Notes under the pieces: generated by a model
What the model saw: only the letters and a program-made list of their open reading frames with translations
Databases searched by the model: none
What the model was told of the DNA's origin: nothing
Assembly (NCBI RefSeq): GCF_025149915.1
Contig: NZ_CP102278.1
Location: 2,146,501 to 2,210,500 of the forward strand
Direction of reading: 5' to 3'
Length of the DNA stretch: 64,000 nucleotides
Source of the DNA: Coprococcus eutactus
Lineage (GTDB): Bacteria; Bacillota; Clostridia; Lachnospirales; Lachnospiraceae
Position numbers and translations under genes: made by a program
In this document: positions 27,809 through 37,318 of the stretch, piece after piece
How positions within the stretch are numbered: the stretch's first letter is position 1
Layout of the letters: each line of letters begins with the position of its first letter

Positions 27809-28294
27809 CTAACAACAAGTACCGCATCCGCACGGCTTTACACTTACACCTGTAACTGCCTGATTCTCAATATAGCCACCAGCCATCAACCCTGCTCTTA
27901 TTATACGGTTCCATTCTTTTGCCGACAATTCTATGCTCGATGAATCATCAAGCTCGATGACACAAGCATCCTCTATTCCACAGCTTTCTCCGCAGGCAAC
28001 CTTATACATATTTTTTCTGTTGATCGCCCCAATATCCTCCAGTGTATTCACCATTCTGTACACTGTAGCCGAACCGATCTTGCTGTCCTGCTTTGCCGCT
28101 TTATAATATATCTCCTTACAGGACGAGCATTCCTCCCCAAGGATTATATCCAGAAGTATCATTCTCTGTCTTGTTATCCTGCAGCCACGCTCTCTCAGTC
28201 TGCTGATAACGATCTCCTTCTGCATCGCTGTTCGCTGGATACCTGTATCATCTATATTCTTCTTGTCCGTCACTGTTTTATTGTCAGTCATCAT
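27809..28294 (-). CDS. Fur-family metalloregulator
   Basis: 161 aa. The winged helix (about 22-100) carries the recognition helix pattern SATVYRMVNTLEDIGAI typical of Fur/Zur/PerR. The usual HHxH site of the dimerisation domain is absent. Instead there are Cys residues at CGESCG and a Cys-rich terminus CGCGTCC, suggesting altered metal chemistry. AAGGAGG precedes the ATG pair at 28294. The -10 of its promoter lies in a TTAGT/ACTAA palindrome, which points to autoregulation. Partner of the HMA gene. Confidence 0.87.
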   Translation of the reverse strand: MMTDNKTVTDKKNIDDTGIQRTAMQKEIVISRLRERGCRITRQRMILLDIILGEECSSCKEIYYKAAKQDSKIGSATVYRMVNTLEDIGAINRKNMYKVACGESCGIEDACVIELDDSSSIELSAKEWNRIIRAGLMAGGYIENQAVTGVSVKPCGCGTCC

Positions 28295-28338
28295 ACACGC
28301 CTCCTTGAAATAGTCTCAAACAAATCCAATTGCTAATT

Positions 28339-28388
28339 GATAATATTATCGCCAAGGTTAGTATGCACTAACATAAATTAGTTGTCAA
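28339..28388 (-). promoter_or_regulatory. Promoter and operators of the Fur-family operon
   Basis: TTGACA (28388-28383), 17-bp spacer, CATACT (28365-28360). The -10 lies within the inverted repeat TTAGTATGCACTAA (28358-28371), and a 12-bp perfect palindrome GATAATATTATC (28339-28350), resembling half of a Fur box, lies just downstream. Binding by the encoded regulator would block transcription. Confidence 0.65.
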
Positions 28389-28474
28389 TAACGAATTGCA
28401 GTAAATCAAGATAAACCAAATCAAGATAAATTACTTTTGTATAATAATCCTTCCAGTTTATACATGTCCTACTT

Positions 28475-30934
28475 TTATGCATCTGCTTTTATGTTTTTAT
28501 CTTTGAACTCTATAACTGCCTTGAACAGATCACCATCTATGCTCAGCTTAAAGTCAGCCCTCATGAGTGTGCAAAGGCTGTTTGCTATAGAAAGTCCCAA
28601 ACCGCTGCCCTCTGTATTTCGCGAACTGTCCCCACGGACAAATCTCTCCATAAGCTCATCACTTGACACATTTAAAGCCTCTCTGGAGATGTTCTTGAAC
28701 TCAATTCTCACTGAACCGGCTTCATGGATCACGGATGCATACACTCTGGTTCCAGGCATTGCGTATTTGCTTATATTGGCAAGGAGATTATCAAATACTC
28801 TCCACAGATGCTGTCCATCAGCCCTTATGACTGCCGGCACCTCTGATCTTGTGAATACGACCTTAAGCCCGGCATTTGCAAGTTTATCCTCATATTCTGC
28901 AACAGCCTGCTCAAGCAGCATATTTGCATCTATCTCTGCCCAATTTATCTGGATATTGCCGGTGGATGCCTTGGATGCCTCGACCAGATCCTCTATGAGT
29001 TTTTTCAGTCTCGCGGACTGCCTTGAGAGAACTTCTATATATTCCTGTCTTGTCTTCTCATCCATATCATCCTTCTGCAGCAGATCTACATAGTTGATTA
29101 TGGATGTAAGCGGGGTCTTTATATCGTGAGATACATTTGTTATGAGTTCCGTCTTCAAATGCTCGCTCTTCATTCTGGCCTCAACGGCCTTTGACATGCC
29201 GTCACTTATCTGGTTGAGATGTTCACCGTGTGCACGGAATACCCAGAACATCTTGCTTGTGTCCGCTTTCCTGTCCAGGTTGCCCTCCGCCATCTCCTTA
29301 GCGCATTTGTATAACTCCTGTGTCTGAATGATATATGCCACTATTCCGACTATGCACAGCCATTTTAAAATGATATAAATCACTACCCAAAGGAGGCCTC
29401 TCATGCTGCCAGCCGCCAGGATTGCCACAAAAATTATCTCTACTATTGTTATACCTATATAAGCCCATACGCCCTTCTGCGTCAGGGACATATGACTTTT
29501 CACATACCTGAAACAAGCTTTCGCCTTTCCTGCTATCCACTTCAGTGCGCGGATTATCAGACAGTCTGCCAAAAATGTTCCCGCCTTCACCTTCGCAACC
29601 ATGTTGTTAAAGAAAAATAACGCCACAGAATATAGACATGCCACCGGCACCAGAAACGCAATGTACTGTATATTTTCTGATACAAATATATTTTCTGATT
29701 CAAATGTGTAGTTCCTATACTGATTCACACACATGGATGCAATACCGCTTTCAACGCAGATCCCTACTGCTGCTGCAACAGAGCATACTACCATAGCCAG
29801 CACAAGCTCCGTCGGAGCCCTCTCAAATCTACCGAGTGTTATCGTCTCCTTCCCTGTCTTTACGCCGGCGTTGACCATTGAAAATATTGACATGACGATG
29901 CACAGCAGCAACACAACTGCAAATCCTGCCAGTATCCCCTTACTCTTCGTATTCCATACTCCAATGTATTGGACCATTTCTGGATTTGACGCTTTGATGT
30001 TGTCTACAGCAGCCTCCACATCCACATAGCACTTTCCCGTGATATTTATAAATGAATATGTATCATAGCTTAGCACAAGACAGTAGCCATTCCCAGATGA
30101 ACTGCCAATCTCGTCTGTGTCGTCAAAATACAGTTTTTCAACTGAACTCGGGTAATAATCGCCATACATGATATCCTGTGTGGTGATAGACTTGCCATCC
30201 GCTGTCAATACAGAATCTGTATCATTCTCCACAGTATCATTTTCGTCATTTTCTTCATTATACGTGTATTCGTCATAATATGGATCGTTCTCCCACAGCA
30301 GGGCATTGATATACTGCTCCCCCTGTTCCATATCACCTAGATTGTTAAACACAATATATCTTTTAACAGGCACTTCTATCGTGCTGTCATAATCGTTCGT
30401 ATATATATTGTCGTCCAGTCGAGCTTCGTCATTTATCAGCTTTATATTTCCGGTCGTTACTTTTATCTTTCCAGTATTTGCATTTGCATCATCACTGCAG
30501 GCTGCCGTCAGCATATAGCCGATATCGCCTCGTTCGCTCATATCCGCATACCGGTATGACGACTTGATCGCAGATGTTGTATCCGCGTTGGTCAATCTCC
30601 GGAAAACATCAGCCGCGGTTATAACCTTATCTCCGTTATGATCGGCGCTCACGAGCTGACTATATGTTGTAATGCTTTCCAGCTGCGACCTTGTATCCTG
30701 GATGTAAGCATTCACCTTTTCGGTAAGCGCATAATTTGTGTCCTCCACATAATCATTTACAAGCCTCTCATACGGCGTAGCGCCCTGATCATCATCACTG
30801 TACACTCCAAGGTAGCTTCCCTGCAGCACCAGACCGCCTGTATACAGCGTTCCATATGCCAGCACCGCCACAAGAATATATATTCCAAGTTTAAAGAACA
30901 CATTTCCTCGTATCTTATAAATCGCCTTATCCAC
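28475..30934 (-). CDS. Large multi-pass sensor histidine kinase with EF-hand-like loop
   Basis: 819 aa from a GTG at 30934 that overlaps the regulator's stop by one base; GGAGGT lies seven bases upstream. An N-terminal helix (about 14-36) precedes an extracytoplasmic domain of about 290 residues. Within it residues 98-109 form a calcium-loop pattern (Asp98, Asn100, Asp102, Asp109), as in dockerin or EF-hand repeats. Several further transmembrane helices span about 330-550. The HAMP-like region leads to HisKA HDIKTPLTSIINYVD and an ATPase with NLLANISKYA and GSGLGLSIANSL. Cognate regulator is the preceding gene. The signal is unknown; calcium sensing is only a suggestion. Confidence 0.88.
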   Translation of the reverse strand: MDKAIYKIRGNVFFKLGIYILVAVLAYGTLYTGGLVLQGSYLGVYSDDDQGATPYERLVNDYVEDTNYALTEKVNAYIQDTRSQLESITTYSQLVSADHNGDKVITAADVFRRLTNADTTSAIKSSYRYADMSERGDIGYMLTAACSDDANANTGKIKVTTGNIKLINDEARLDDNIYTNDYDSTIEVPVKRYIVFNNLGDMEQGEQYINALLWENDPYYDEYTYNEENDENDTVENDTDSVLTADGKSITTQDIMYGDYYPSSVEKLYFDDTDEIGSSSGNGYCLVLSYDTYSFINITGKCYVDVEAAVDNIKASNPEMVQYIGVWNTKSKGILAGFAVVLLLCIVMSIFSMVNAGVKTGKETITLGRFERAPTELVLAMVVCSVAAAVGICVESGIASMCVNQYRNYTFESENIFVSENIQYIAFLVPVACLYSVALFFFNNMVAKVKAGTFLADCLIIRALKWIAGKAKACFRYVKSHMSLTQKGVWAYIGITIVEIIFVAILAAGSMRGLLWVVIYIILKWLCIVGIVAYIIQTQELYKCAKEMAEGNLDRKADTSKMFWVFRAHGEHLNQISDGMSKAVEARMKSEHLKTELITNVSHDIKTPLTSIINYVDLLQKDDMDEKTRQEYIEVLSRQSARLKKLIEDLVEASKASTGNIQINWAEIDANMLLEQAVAEYEDKLANAGLKVVFTRSEVPAVIRADGQHLWRVFDNLLANISKYAMPGTRVYASVIHEAGSVRIEFKNISREALNVSSDELMERFVRGDSSRNTEGSGLGLSIANSLCTLMRADFKLSIDGDLFKAVIEFKDKNIKADA

Positions 30935-31623
30935 TATTGTACCTCCATTTTATAACCTCTTCCCCAGATAACCTTTATATATCTTGGGTCTGAAGGATTT
31001 ATCTCTATCTTTTCTCTAAGATGTCTTATGTGTACTGCAACAGATCCTTCCGCTCCCATAGGATCCTCCTTCCACACTGCCCTGTATATTTCTTTTGTAG
31101 AAAATACCTTTCCCACATTCTGCATAAGAAGTTTCAGGATGTCATACTCCGTTGGGGTGAGGGGCATAACTTCTCCATCAAGTGTGACCTGTTTGGATTT
31201 GTCGTCAAGCTCTATTCCTCCGATAACCAGCTTATCCTTTGGTGTCTCTCCACCTCCCAGCTGCATGTAACGCCTGAGCTGGGACTTTACCCTTGCCAGA
31301 AGTTCCACCGGATTGAATGGTTTTGTCACATAGTCATCTGCGCCGACCTCAAGTCCCAGCACCTTGTCGGTATCCTCACTCTTTGCCGTCAGCATGATAA
31401 CCGGCACATTGCTGTTTTCTCTTATCTTTGCCATGGCTGTTATACCGTCCATCTGAGGCATCATGACATCCATTAGCACAAGCTGTATATCTTTGGCATT
31501 TACCATGTCAACAGCTTCCTTTCCGTTATAAGCTTTGTATACCGAATACCCGGCTGTCTTGAGATATATCTCTATCGCTGATACTATGTCTTTTTCATCG
31601 TCACATATTAATATATTGTACAT
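30934..31623 (-). CDS. OmpR-family response regulator
   Basis: 229 aa. Receiver domain with CDDEKD, phosphorylated Asp in LVLMDVMMP, Thr in MLTA, Lys in TKPF. Winged helix ends VIWGRGYKME, characteristic of VanR/PhoB-type regulators. The GTG of the kinase overlaps the stop, so the pair is translationally coupled. Possible targets are not visible here. Confidence 0.94.
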   Translation of the reverse strand: MYNILICDDEKDIVSAIEIYLKTAGYSVYKAYNGKEAVDMVNAKDIQLVLMDVMMPQMDGITAMAKIRENSNVPVIMLTAKSEDTDKVLGLEVGADDYVTKPFNPVELLARVKSQLRRYMQLGGGETPKDKLVIGGIELDDKSKQVTLDGEVMPLTPTEYDILKLLMQNVGKVFSTKEIYRAVWKEDPMGAEGSVAVHIRHLREKIEINPSDPRYIKVIWGRGYKMEVQ

Positions 31624-31699
31624 TTTTCATAACCTCACCTTTTAATCATTTAACATCAGCCTGCCGGAGTCTTATCAGGCAAATAGCTGACGCAGCATA

Positions 31700-31744
31700 T
31701 CAGGTTTTGCATGAAGACCTGGCACACACATTTATTCTCAGCAT
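31700..31744 (-). CDS. Possible 14-codon leader peptide
   Basis: An ATG at 31744 lies nine to ten bases after a very strong AGGAGGT site (31760-31754) and opens a frame MLRINVCARSSCKT before a TGA. It precedes the response regulator gene by about 75 bases. The strong site without a long gene suggests a translated leader, but a chance occurrence cannot be excluded. Confidence 0.3.
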   Translation of the reverse strand: MLRINVCARSSCKT

Positions 31745-31831
31745 ACCACAATCACCTCCTATTCTCAATTATCCTCATACTGCCATTAAGAAACAACCGT
31801 TCGAAAGTTTAAGATATCTTTAAGGCTTGCA

Positions 31832-31854
31832 CAATTTTGTGGTATACTGGACAA
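31832..31854 (+). promoter_or_regulatory. Promoter of the DUF4317 gene
   Basis: An extended TGgTATACT -10 with a weak TTAAGG -35 and a 17-bp spacer, about 35-40 bases upstream of the start codon. Confidence 0.5.
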
Positions 31855-31884
31855 AGATATCAAAATAGAAATGGAGTTTTATTT

Positions 31885-33078
31885 ATGACAAAAAAAGATG
31901 TACTTGAGATCAGGCACCAGTTTGCCCCATCCACATGTTCTATCAGTAAGATCTGCGGATGCTATGTGGACGGTGACAACAAAAAGGTTGCAACTATAAA
32001 AGAACAGTTCCTCACCATGCCAGAGGAAGAGACATTCAAATATTTTGAGATATTTAAGAAAACCCTTTCAGGAAGCATAGGAAAGAATCTGGTGACAATG
32101 CCATTTCCAACCTCACAGGAGTTTGATGGCGGCACTCAGGAATTTCTCAACAGACTGAGAAAGAGTAATCTTGAGGACGATGAGCTTATAGATGAATTCT
32201 ATGATAAGGTCATCGAAAACTATGACTACACAGGTAACTACCTTATCTTATTGATACATGATACATACGACGTTCCCGGCAAGACCACGGATGGAATCAT
32301 GATGGATGATGCATCTGACGAAGTATACGAATATATCATGTGTTCTATATGCCACGTCAACCTATCCAAGGCAGGTCTCAGCTACTTTGATATGGACAGC
32401 ACATTCCACAACAGGGTACGCGACTGGGTGGTTGATATGCCTGACATCGGATTCCTGTTCCCAGCATTTATAGACAGGGGCACTGACATCCACAATGTCC
32501 TGTATTACACCAAGAAACCTGAGGAGCTACACGACAATTTCATCAGCAACCTGCTCGGCACCTCACTTCCTATAACAGCAAGTGAGCAGAAGGATGTATT
32601 TCAGGAAATCGTCACCGAAACACTGGGAGATGACTGCAACTACGAGATGGTAAAGACTATCCACGACAATCTCAATGAGATGATAGAGCAGAGAAAGGAC
32701 AGTCCTGAACCTCTAACTCTCTCCAAGAACACTATAAAGAACCTGCTGACCGAGAGCGGAGTATCAGACGAGAAGATGGCAGACTTTGACGCCCACTATG
32801 AGAAGGTAACCGCTGCGGCAGCACCGCCTGAACAGACATCTGAGAACCCTGATGATGAACCAGCCATAGTTGTACCACGTGAGAAGTCAACCGTCATGTA
32901 CGCAACAAATGTTGCGAACACCAAAACTTTTGAGGTGAAGACTCCGGATGTTGTCATCAAGGTAAATCCCGAGCGCACAGATCTCGTGGAAACCATGGAG
33001 ATCGACGGAAGGAAATGCATAGTCATCCAGATATCTGATCAAGTCGAGGTAAACGGAATACCTATCAACAACAACTAG
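31885..33078 (+). CDS. DUF4317 family protein
   Basis: 397 aa from the ATG at 31885, with GGAG eight bases upstream; the open frame begins 16 codons earlier without a site. The N-terminal MTKKDVLEIRHQFAPSTCSI and the central CSICHVNLSKAGLSYF region are typical of DUF4317, a soluble family largely confined to Clostridia with no known function. The C-terminal third has a Pro/Glu-rich linker (about 320-345) and a beta-rich end. Monocistronic and convergent with corA. Confidence 0.85.
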   Translation: MTKKDVLEIRHQFAPSTCSISKICGCYVDGDNKKVATIKEQFLTMPEEETFKYFEIFKKTLSGSIGKNLVTMPFPTSQEFDGGTQEFLNRLRKSNLEDDELIDEFYDKVIENYDYTGNYLILLIHDTYDVPGKTTDGIMMDDASDEVYEYIMCSICHVNLSKAGLSYFDMDSTFHNRVRDWVVDMPDIGFLFPAFIDRGTDIHNVLYYTKKPEELHDNFISNLLGTSLPITASEQKDVFQEIVTETLGDDCNYEMVKTIHDNLNEMIEQRKDSPEPLTLSKNTIKNLLTESGVSDEKMADFDAHYEKVTAAAAPPEQTSENPDDEPAIVVPREKSTVMYATNVANTKTFEVKTPDVVIKVNPERTDLVETMEIDGRKCIVIQISDQVEVNGIPINNN

Positions 33079-33180
33079 CGGCTGTTGCTTATTTTAAAAT
33101 CCAGGATAAAGTGTTTGCACACCGCTACTGCCTGAAACAAACAGATAGCGTTTTCAGCTTGTTACACAAACAAAAAAATC

Positions 33181-33212
33181 AAAACGGGAGCTGTTCTCAC
33201 AGTTCCCGTTTT
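33181..33212. terminator. Bidirectional terminator between the DUF4317 gene and corA
   Basis: A 14-bp stem with one G-U pair (33181-33194 with 33199-33212) and a TCTC tetraloop. The + side ends TTTTC and the - side GATTTTTTTG, serving both convergent genes. Confidence 0.85.
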
Positions 33213-33332
33213 CATAATCACCTAAATACAATAATGCATTTATACATATATATTATCTTTGAAGCTATGTGCCAGCATTTCAGCACATTTGCTTTCCTGT
33301 TTATCAGTTTCCCACTGCTTGAGCAGCTCTTC

Positions 33333-34280
33333 CTACTGCTTGAGCATCTTCTTTTTCTTCAATATCAAGGCTATCACAATACTTATAACGAGTATTATAC
33401 CGCACACTATCTCAAAGCCATACGGTACATTTGCAAACGGCATCCACTTTGTGCCCACATTCATTCCATACACACCCGATATAACTGTTGGTACAGCCAT
33501 GACAATGGTTATAGCTGCAAGGAACTTCATGGCATTGTTCAATCTGTTGTTGATAATCGTAGTCATGAGCTCCCTCGTACCACTTATGATATCTCTGTAT
33601 ATCTGTGTCATCTCTATAGCCTGCTTATTCTCCACCAAAACGTCGTCAAGCAATTCCTTATCCTCCGGATACTGCTTGATCCTACCATATCTGGTCAGCT
33701 TGTCGAGGACTACCCCGTTCGCTCTCAGTGACGTAGCGAAGTATACAAGGTTGGACTCCAGCTCATGAAGATCTATGAGATCTGTATCCTCAGTCTCATC
33801 CTGGATACGCTGCTCTATGAGCGTTCTTCTTCTATCCATGACTCTCAGATAATACTGATATGTTGTACAGTTTCTGTAGAGTATCTGATACATGAACCTC
33901 ATCCTCTTCTTGGTACTAAATTCTCTCACCTTGCCTTCCATGAACGCCTCAAGCACAGGCGTCTCCTCAGCACATATGGTGATGATACAGTCTGCAACAA
34001 GTATGATACCAAGAGGGATTGTGGTATATGCCTCTCTCTCATTTCTTATCTCTATAGAAGGGATATCCACGATTATCAGTGTGTAGTTGTCCTCCACCTG
34101 AACACGCGAGCTCTCCTCATCATCCAAGGCAGCTCTTACATCCGCCAGATCTATCTCAAATCTCTCGGCTATGCTCTTGCTCTCATCTATGGTCGGCTTT
34201 GTCATCACTATCCAGGCTCCAGGACCATATTCCTGTATTTCACTCAAAATTCTGTCATCTGTTCTGTACAGTGTGATCAT
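33333..34280 (-). CDS. corA: CorA-family magnesium/divalent cation channel
   Basis: 315 aa from the ATG at 34280 with AGGAGG eight bases upstream; the longer frame start at 34301 contains that binding site. The large cytoplasmic N-terminal domain (1-250) precedes two C-terminal transmembrane helices. The first ends in the selectivity signature YGMN (in GVYGMNVG), and the second is followed by a KKKK tail. It imports Mg2+, or Co2+ and Ni2+, as a pentamer. Only one gene in the unit. Confidence 0.93.
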   Translation of the reverse strand: MITLYRTDDRILSEIQEYGPGAWIVMTKPTIDESKSIAERFEIDLADVRAALDDEESSRVQVEDNYTLIIVDIPSIEIRNEREAYTTIPLGIILVADCIITICAEETPVLEAFMEGKVREFSTKKRMRFMYQILYRNCTTYQYYLRVMDRRRTLIEQRIQDETEDTDLIDLHELESNLVYFATSLRANGVVLDKLTRYGRIKQYPEDKELLDDVLVENKQAIEMTQIYRDIISGTRELMTTIINNRLNNAMKFLAAITIVMAVPTVISGVYGMNVGTKWMPFANVPYGFEIVCGIILVISIVIALILKKKKMLKQ

Positions 34281-34350
34281 TTCCTGCGCCTCCTGCCACA
34301 TAGATTACAGCATGTCTCAAATGCACAATACCGCCTGATAATATTAACAT

Positions 34351-34393
34351 AAAAAACACGGCCTTTCAACAAAGTTTTATGTAAAGGCCGTGT
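34351..34393 (-). terminator. Terminator of the sodium:solute symporter gene
   Basis: An 11-bp perfect stem (34356-34366 with 34383-34393) followed by TTTTTTATG on the - strand. Confidence 0.88.
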
Positions 34394-34451
34394 AATATCT
34401 ATGTATATGTTCCGACGTTTATACCGCGTCCACACGCATTTGTATCCGACG

Positions 34452-35993
34452 CTAATCAAGTGCCTTTCTGTGGGCTACTGTAACCGTCTCCTCGTAACAC
34501 GAGAAGGCATCCTCGACCTTCTTCTGGTCAGGCTTCTTCGTGAACAAGCTCACAATAGGAACTATGATGAGACCGCCCACCATTGCAACCGCACCACAGT
34601 TAATAGGTGACTGCATCACTGATGGGAATTTGAACAATCCCCATGTGTTGCTTATAAAGTTCAACGTCATGATTCCTGTTCCCCATACAAAACATGTCCA
34701 ACACGCTGCAACTGTTGTCTTCTTCCAGTATAAACCATACAGGAACGGTGCAAGGAACGCACCTGCTATAGCGCCCCATGAAACGCCCATGAGCTGTGCT
34801 ATGAATGTGATCCTGCTTGAGTACTGCACGATGGCAATAACAGCCGATACAGCAACAAACATAACAAGCATGATTCTCATGACAAATATCTGTTTCTTCT
34901 CACCCATCTTAGGAGCAATGACCGGCTTTATAAAGTCGATGGTGAGAGTTGAGCTGGATGTAAGGACCAGCGAAGAAAGTGTGGACATAGATGCTGAGAG
35001 CACCAGTATGACCACAAGTCCCATAAGGGCTGCAGGGAGTTTCTCAAGCAGATGCGGAATGATGGCATCGAATCCCTCTACAGCAACATCGGTTCCTGTC
35101 AATCTTCCAAAACCACCGAGGAAGTAACATCCACCGGCAACTATGATAGCAAATAGAGTCGATACAACCGTACCTGTCTTGATTGATCTCTCATCCTTGA
35201 TAGCATAGAACTTCTGTACCATCTGTGGAAGTCCCCATGTTCCAAGCGAAGTCAGCACGACAACGCAGAACAGATTGAACACATCAGGTCCTAAGAATGA
35301 CGCAAACACCCCTGGGGTATCTGACACCGCAGGATCATTTATCCTTGCAAGACTGTCAAGTGCTCCTGTGAGTCCTCCATAATTGTTCAGTACTGCATAT
35401 ATAACTGCAACGATGCCCACCAGCATGATAAGCCCCTGAATAAAGTCATTGATGGCCGTCGCCATGTATCCTCCAACAATTACATATATACCTGTAAGTG
35501 CAGCCATTACGATAACGCAAATCTTATAATCAACATTGAACGCCATTCCAAACAATCTGGAAAGTCCGTTGTACAAAGATGCAGTGTAAGGTATCAGGAA
35601 TATAAAAATGATGACCGACGAGAACAGCTTCAGTGATTTGCTGGAATATCTCTTCTCGAAAAACTCCGGCATAGTTCTAGTGTCAAGCTCCTGTGTGAGA
35701 AGCCTTGTACGTCTTCCAAGAACTACCCATGCCACCAGCGAACCGAGCAGCGCGTTTCCAATTCCTATCCATGTGGATGCAATTCCATACTTCCATCCAA
35801 ACTGTCCAGCATATCCGATGAATATGACCGCCGAAAAATAAGATGTTCCATAGGCAAATGCCGTGAGCCATGGGCCAACGCTTCTGCCGCCAAGAACAAA
35901 TCCATTCACATCTTTTGTGTGTTTTCTTGAGTAAAATCCAACTCCCAGCATAATTGCAAAGAAAACAACAAGCATAATAACTTTGAGTACCAT
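34452..35993 (-). CDS. Sodium:solute symporter (SSS family, PutP-like)
   Basis: 513 aa from the ATG at 35993 (MVLKVIMLVV), with GGGAGG five bases before it. Thirteen hydrophobic segments. GGRSVGPWLTAFAYGTSYFSA is the TM2 region of the family, GWKYGIASTWIGIGNALLGS follows, and ASMSTLSSLVLTSSST in TM8 carries the Na+-binding Ser/Thr pair. Closest general type is proline or pantothenate permease, but the substrate cannot be read from sequence. Single-gene unit. Confidence 0.9.
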   Translation of the reverse strand: MVLKVIMLVVFFAIMLGVGFYSRKHTKDVNGFVLGGRSVGPWLTAFAYGTSYFSAVIFIGYAGQFGWKYGIASTWIGIGNALLGSLVAWVVLGRRTRLLTQELDTRTMPEFFEKRYSSKSLKLFSSVIIFIFLIPYTASLYNGLSRLFGMAFNVDYKICVIVMAALTGIYVIVGGYMATAINDFIQGLIMLVGIVAVIYAVLNNYGGLTGALDSLARINDPAVSDTPGVFASFLGPDVFNLFCVVVLTSLGTWGLPQMVQKFYAIKDERSIKTGTVVSTLFAIIVAGGCYFLGGFGRLTGTDVAVEGFDAIIPHLLEKLPAALMGLVVILVLSASMSTLSSLVLTSSSTLTIDFIKPVIAPKMGEKKQIFVMRIMLVMFVAVSAVIAIVQYSSRITFIAQLMGVSWGAIAGAFLAPFLYGLYWKKTTVAACWTCFVWGTGIMTLNFISNTWGLFKFPSVMQSPINCGAVAMVGGLIIVPIVSLFTKKPDQKKVEDAFSCYEETVTVAHRKALD

Positions 35994-36126
35994 AGTATCC
36001 TCCCAATACATTTTTTGTCCGCCTTTTGCTTTATTGCGTTGAAGTGTATCAACTTTAAAGTTTTGCGGTTTAAATTGCTACATCTGATTATAAGTTATAC
36101 CCCTAACATAGTCAAGAAATATCCAC

Positions 36127-36172
36127 AAAAAAATGCAGCGTGCATATCAATCACTGCACGCTGTATTTTTTT
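36127..36172. terminator. Terminator after the CaCA antiporter gene
   Basis: ATGCAGCGTGCA/TGCACGCTGTAT stem (36133-36144, 36155-36166) flanked by runs of six or more A and T on both sides, so it can act on either strand. It is about 65 bases after the antiporter stop. Confidence 0.85.
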
Positions 36173-36231
36173 AATCTAACTCTTCCGGTTCATAATCATC
36201 ACATATAAGGCTGTCCCCATTTATTTGATAT

Positions 36232-37197
36232 CTACGACATATAATTCTTGTACATAATATAAGCAAAATATACCGCATACACAGCCAGCATCACTATTCC
36301 GCCCGGCTTGGTGAGTTTCTTCTTTCTAGCGCTGCATACCCAGAGAAGTACAGCTGCGACTATTGCCATGATGCCGTCCACAAGGAAATTCTTCTCAAAC
36401 TGCACCGGAGTTATGAGCATCGTAGTTCCGGCAACGAAAAGTATGTTGAATATATTGCTTCCAACTATGTTGCCTATGGCTATATCTGTCTGCCCCTTCT
36501 TTGCTGCTGTACATGATGTCACAAGCTCCGGAAGAGATGTACCAAATGCCACGATGGTGAGTCCTATAAGTCTCTCTGTCATGCCTAACTTGCCGGCTAT
36601 ATATGACGCTGCATTTACAGTAAAGTTACTTCCAACCACAACAAGTGCCAATCCTATGATTATGAACAATATAAGTCTCGGTGCCTTATCCTTCTCCGTA
36701 ATCACTATAGAATCACTCTCACTATTTCCTTTTTTTGCACTGATAACCAGATATACAAGGAATATGATAAACACGATATAGAATATCACGCCCTCAAGTC
36801 TGCTGAGCACACCGTCAAAATAACCCATGCCAAGTATCATGATAGATGCAGCAATTACAAATGGTATATCTATTCTGAGCGTATTTTTCTTTATAGGGAG
36901 TGCTGCAATAAGTGCTGTGACTCCAAGGATTACCAGTATATTTATTATATTGCTTCCAAGTACATTTCCAACGGTGATCCCGGCCCCCTCTGGCGATAAT
37001 GCCGCTTTTATGCTGACTGCCGCCTCTGGAGCACTTGTGCCCATCGCTACTATGGTAAGGCCTACTACCATCTCTGGAATATTACACTTTACCGCTATCT
37101 TGGATGCACCGTCCACAAATATATCCGCGCCCTTTATCATAAACACAAAGCCGAGCACCAACAACAGTATCTGACCTAACATTTTTAATATCTCCAT
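36232..37197 (-). CDS. Calcium/sodium antiporter, CaCA family (YrbG-like)
   Basis: 321 aa with ten predicted transmembrane helices. Two inverted alpha repeats bear the ion-binding motifs: GLTIVAMGTSAPEAAVS with GNVLGSNIINILVILG in the first half, and GLTIVAFGTSLPELVTS with GNIVGSNIFNILFVAG in the second. It exchanges Ca2+ for Na+ or K+ across the membrane. Start at 37197 with AGGGG seven bases upstream. Confidence 0.94.
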   Translation of the reverse strand: MEILKMLGQILLLVLGFVFMIKGADIFVDGASKIAVKCNIPEMVVGLTIVAMGTSAPEAAVSIKAALSPEGAGITVGNVLGSNIINILVILGVTALIAALPIKKNTLRIDIPFVIAASIMILGMGYFDGVLSRLEGVIFYIVFIIFLVYLVISAKKGNSESDSIVITEKDKAPRLILFIIIGLALVVVGSNFTVNAASYIAGKLGMTERLIGLTIVAFGTSLPELVTSCTAAKKGQTDIAIGNIVGSNIFNILFVAGTTMLITPVQFEKNFLVDGIMAIVAAVLLWVCSARKKKLTKPGGIVMLAVYAVYFAYIMYKNYMS

Positions 37198-37318
37198 ACA
37201 CTATCCCCTTACAATTAACTAATTTCTTTATCTATATTTTTCTCATTTTATTATTCGTTCTATTTTTCTTTATATTCTTTAATTAGATTCTTTAGCTCAT
37301 TATGTTACGCGTAAACGC

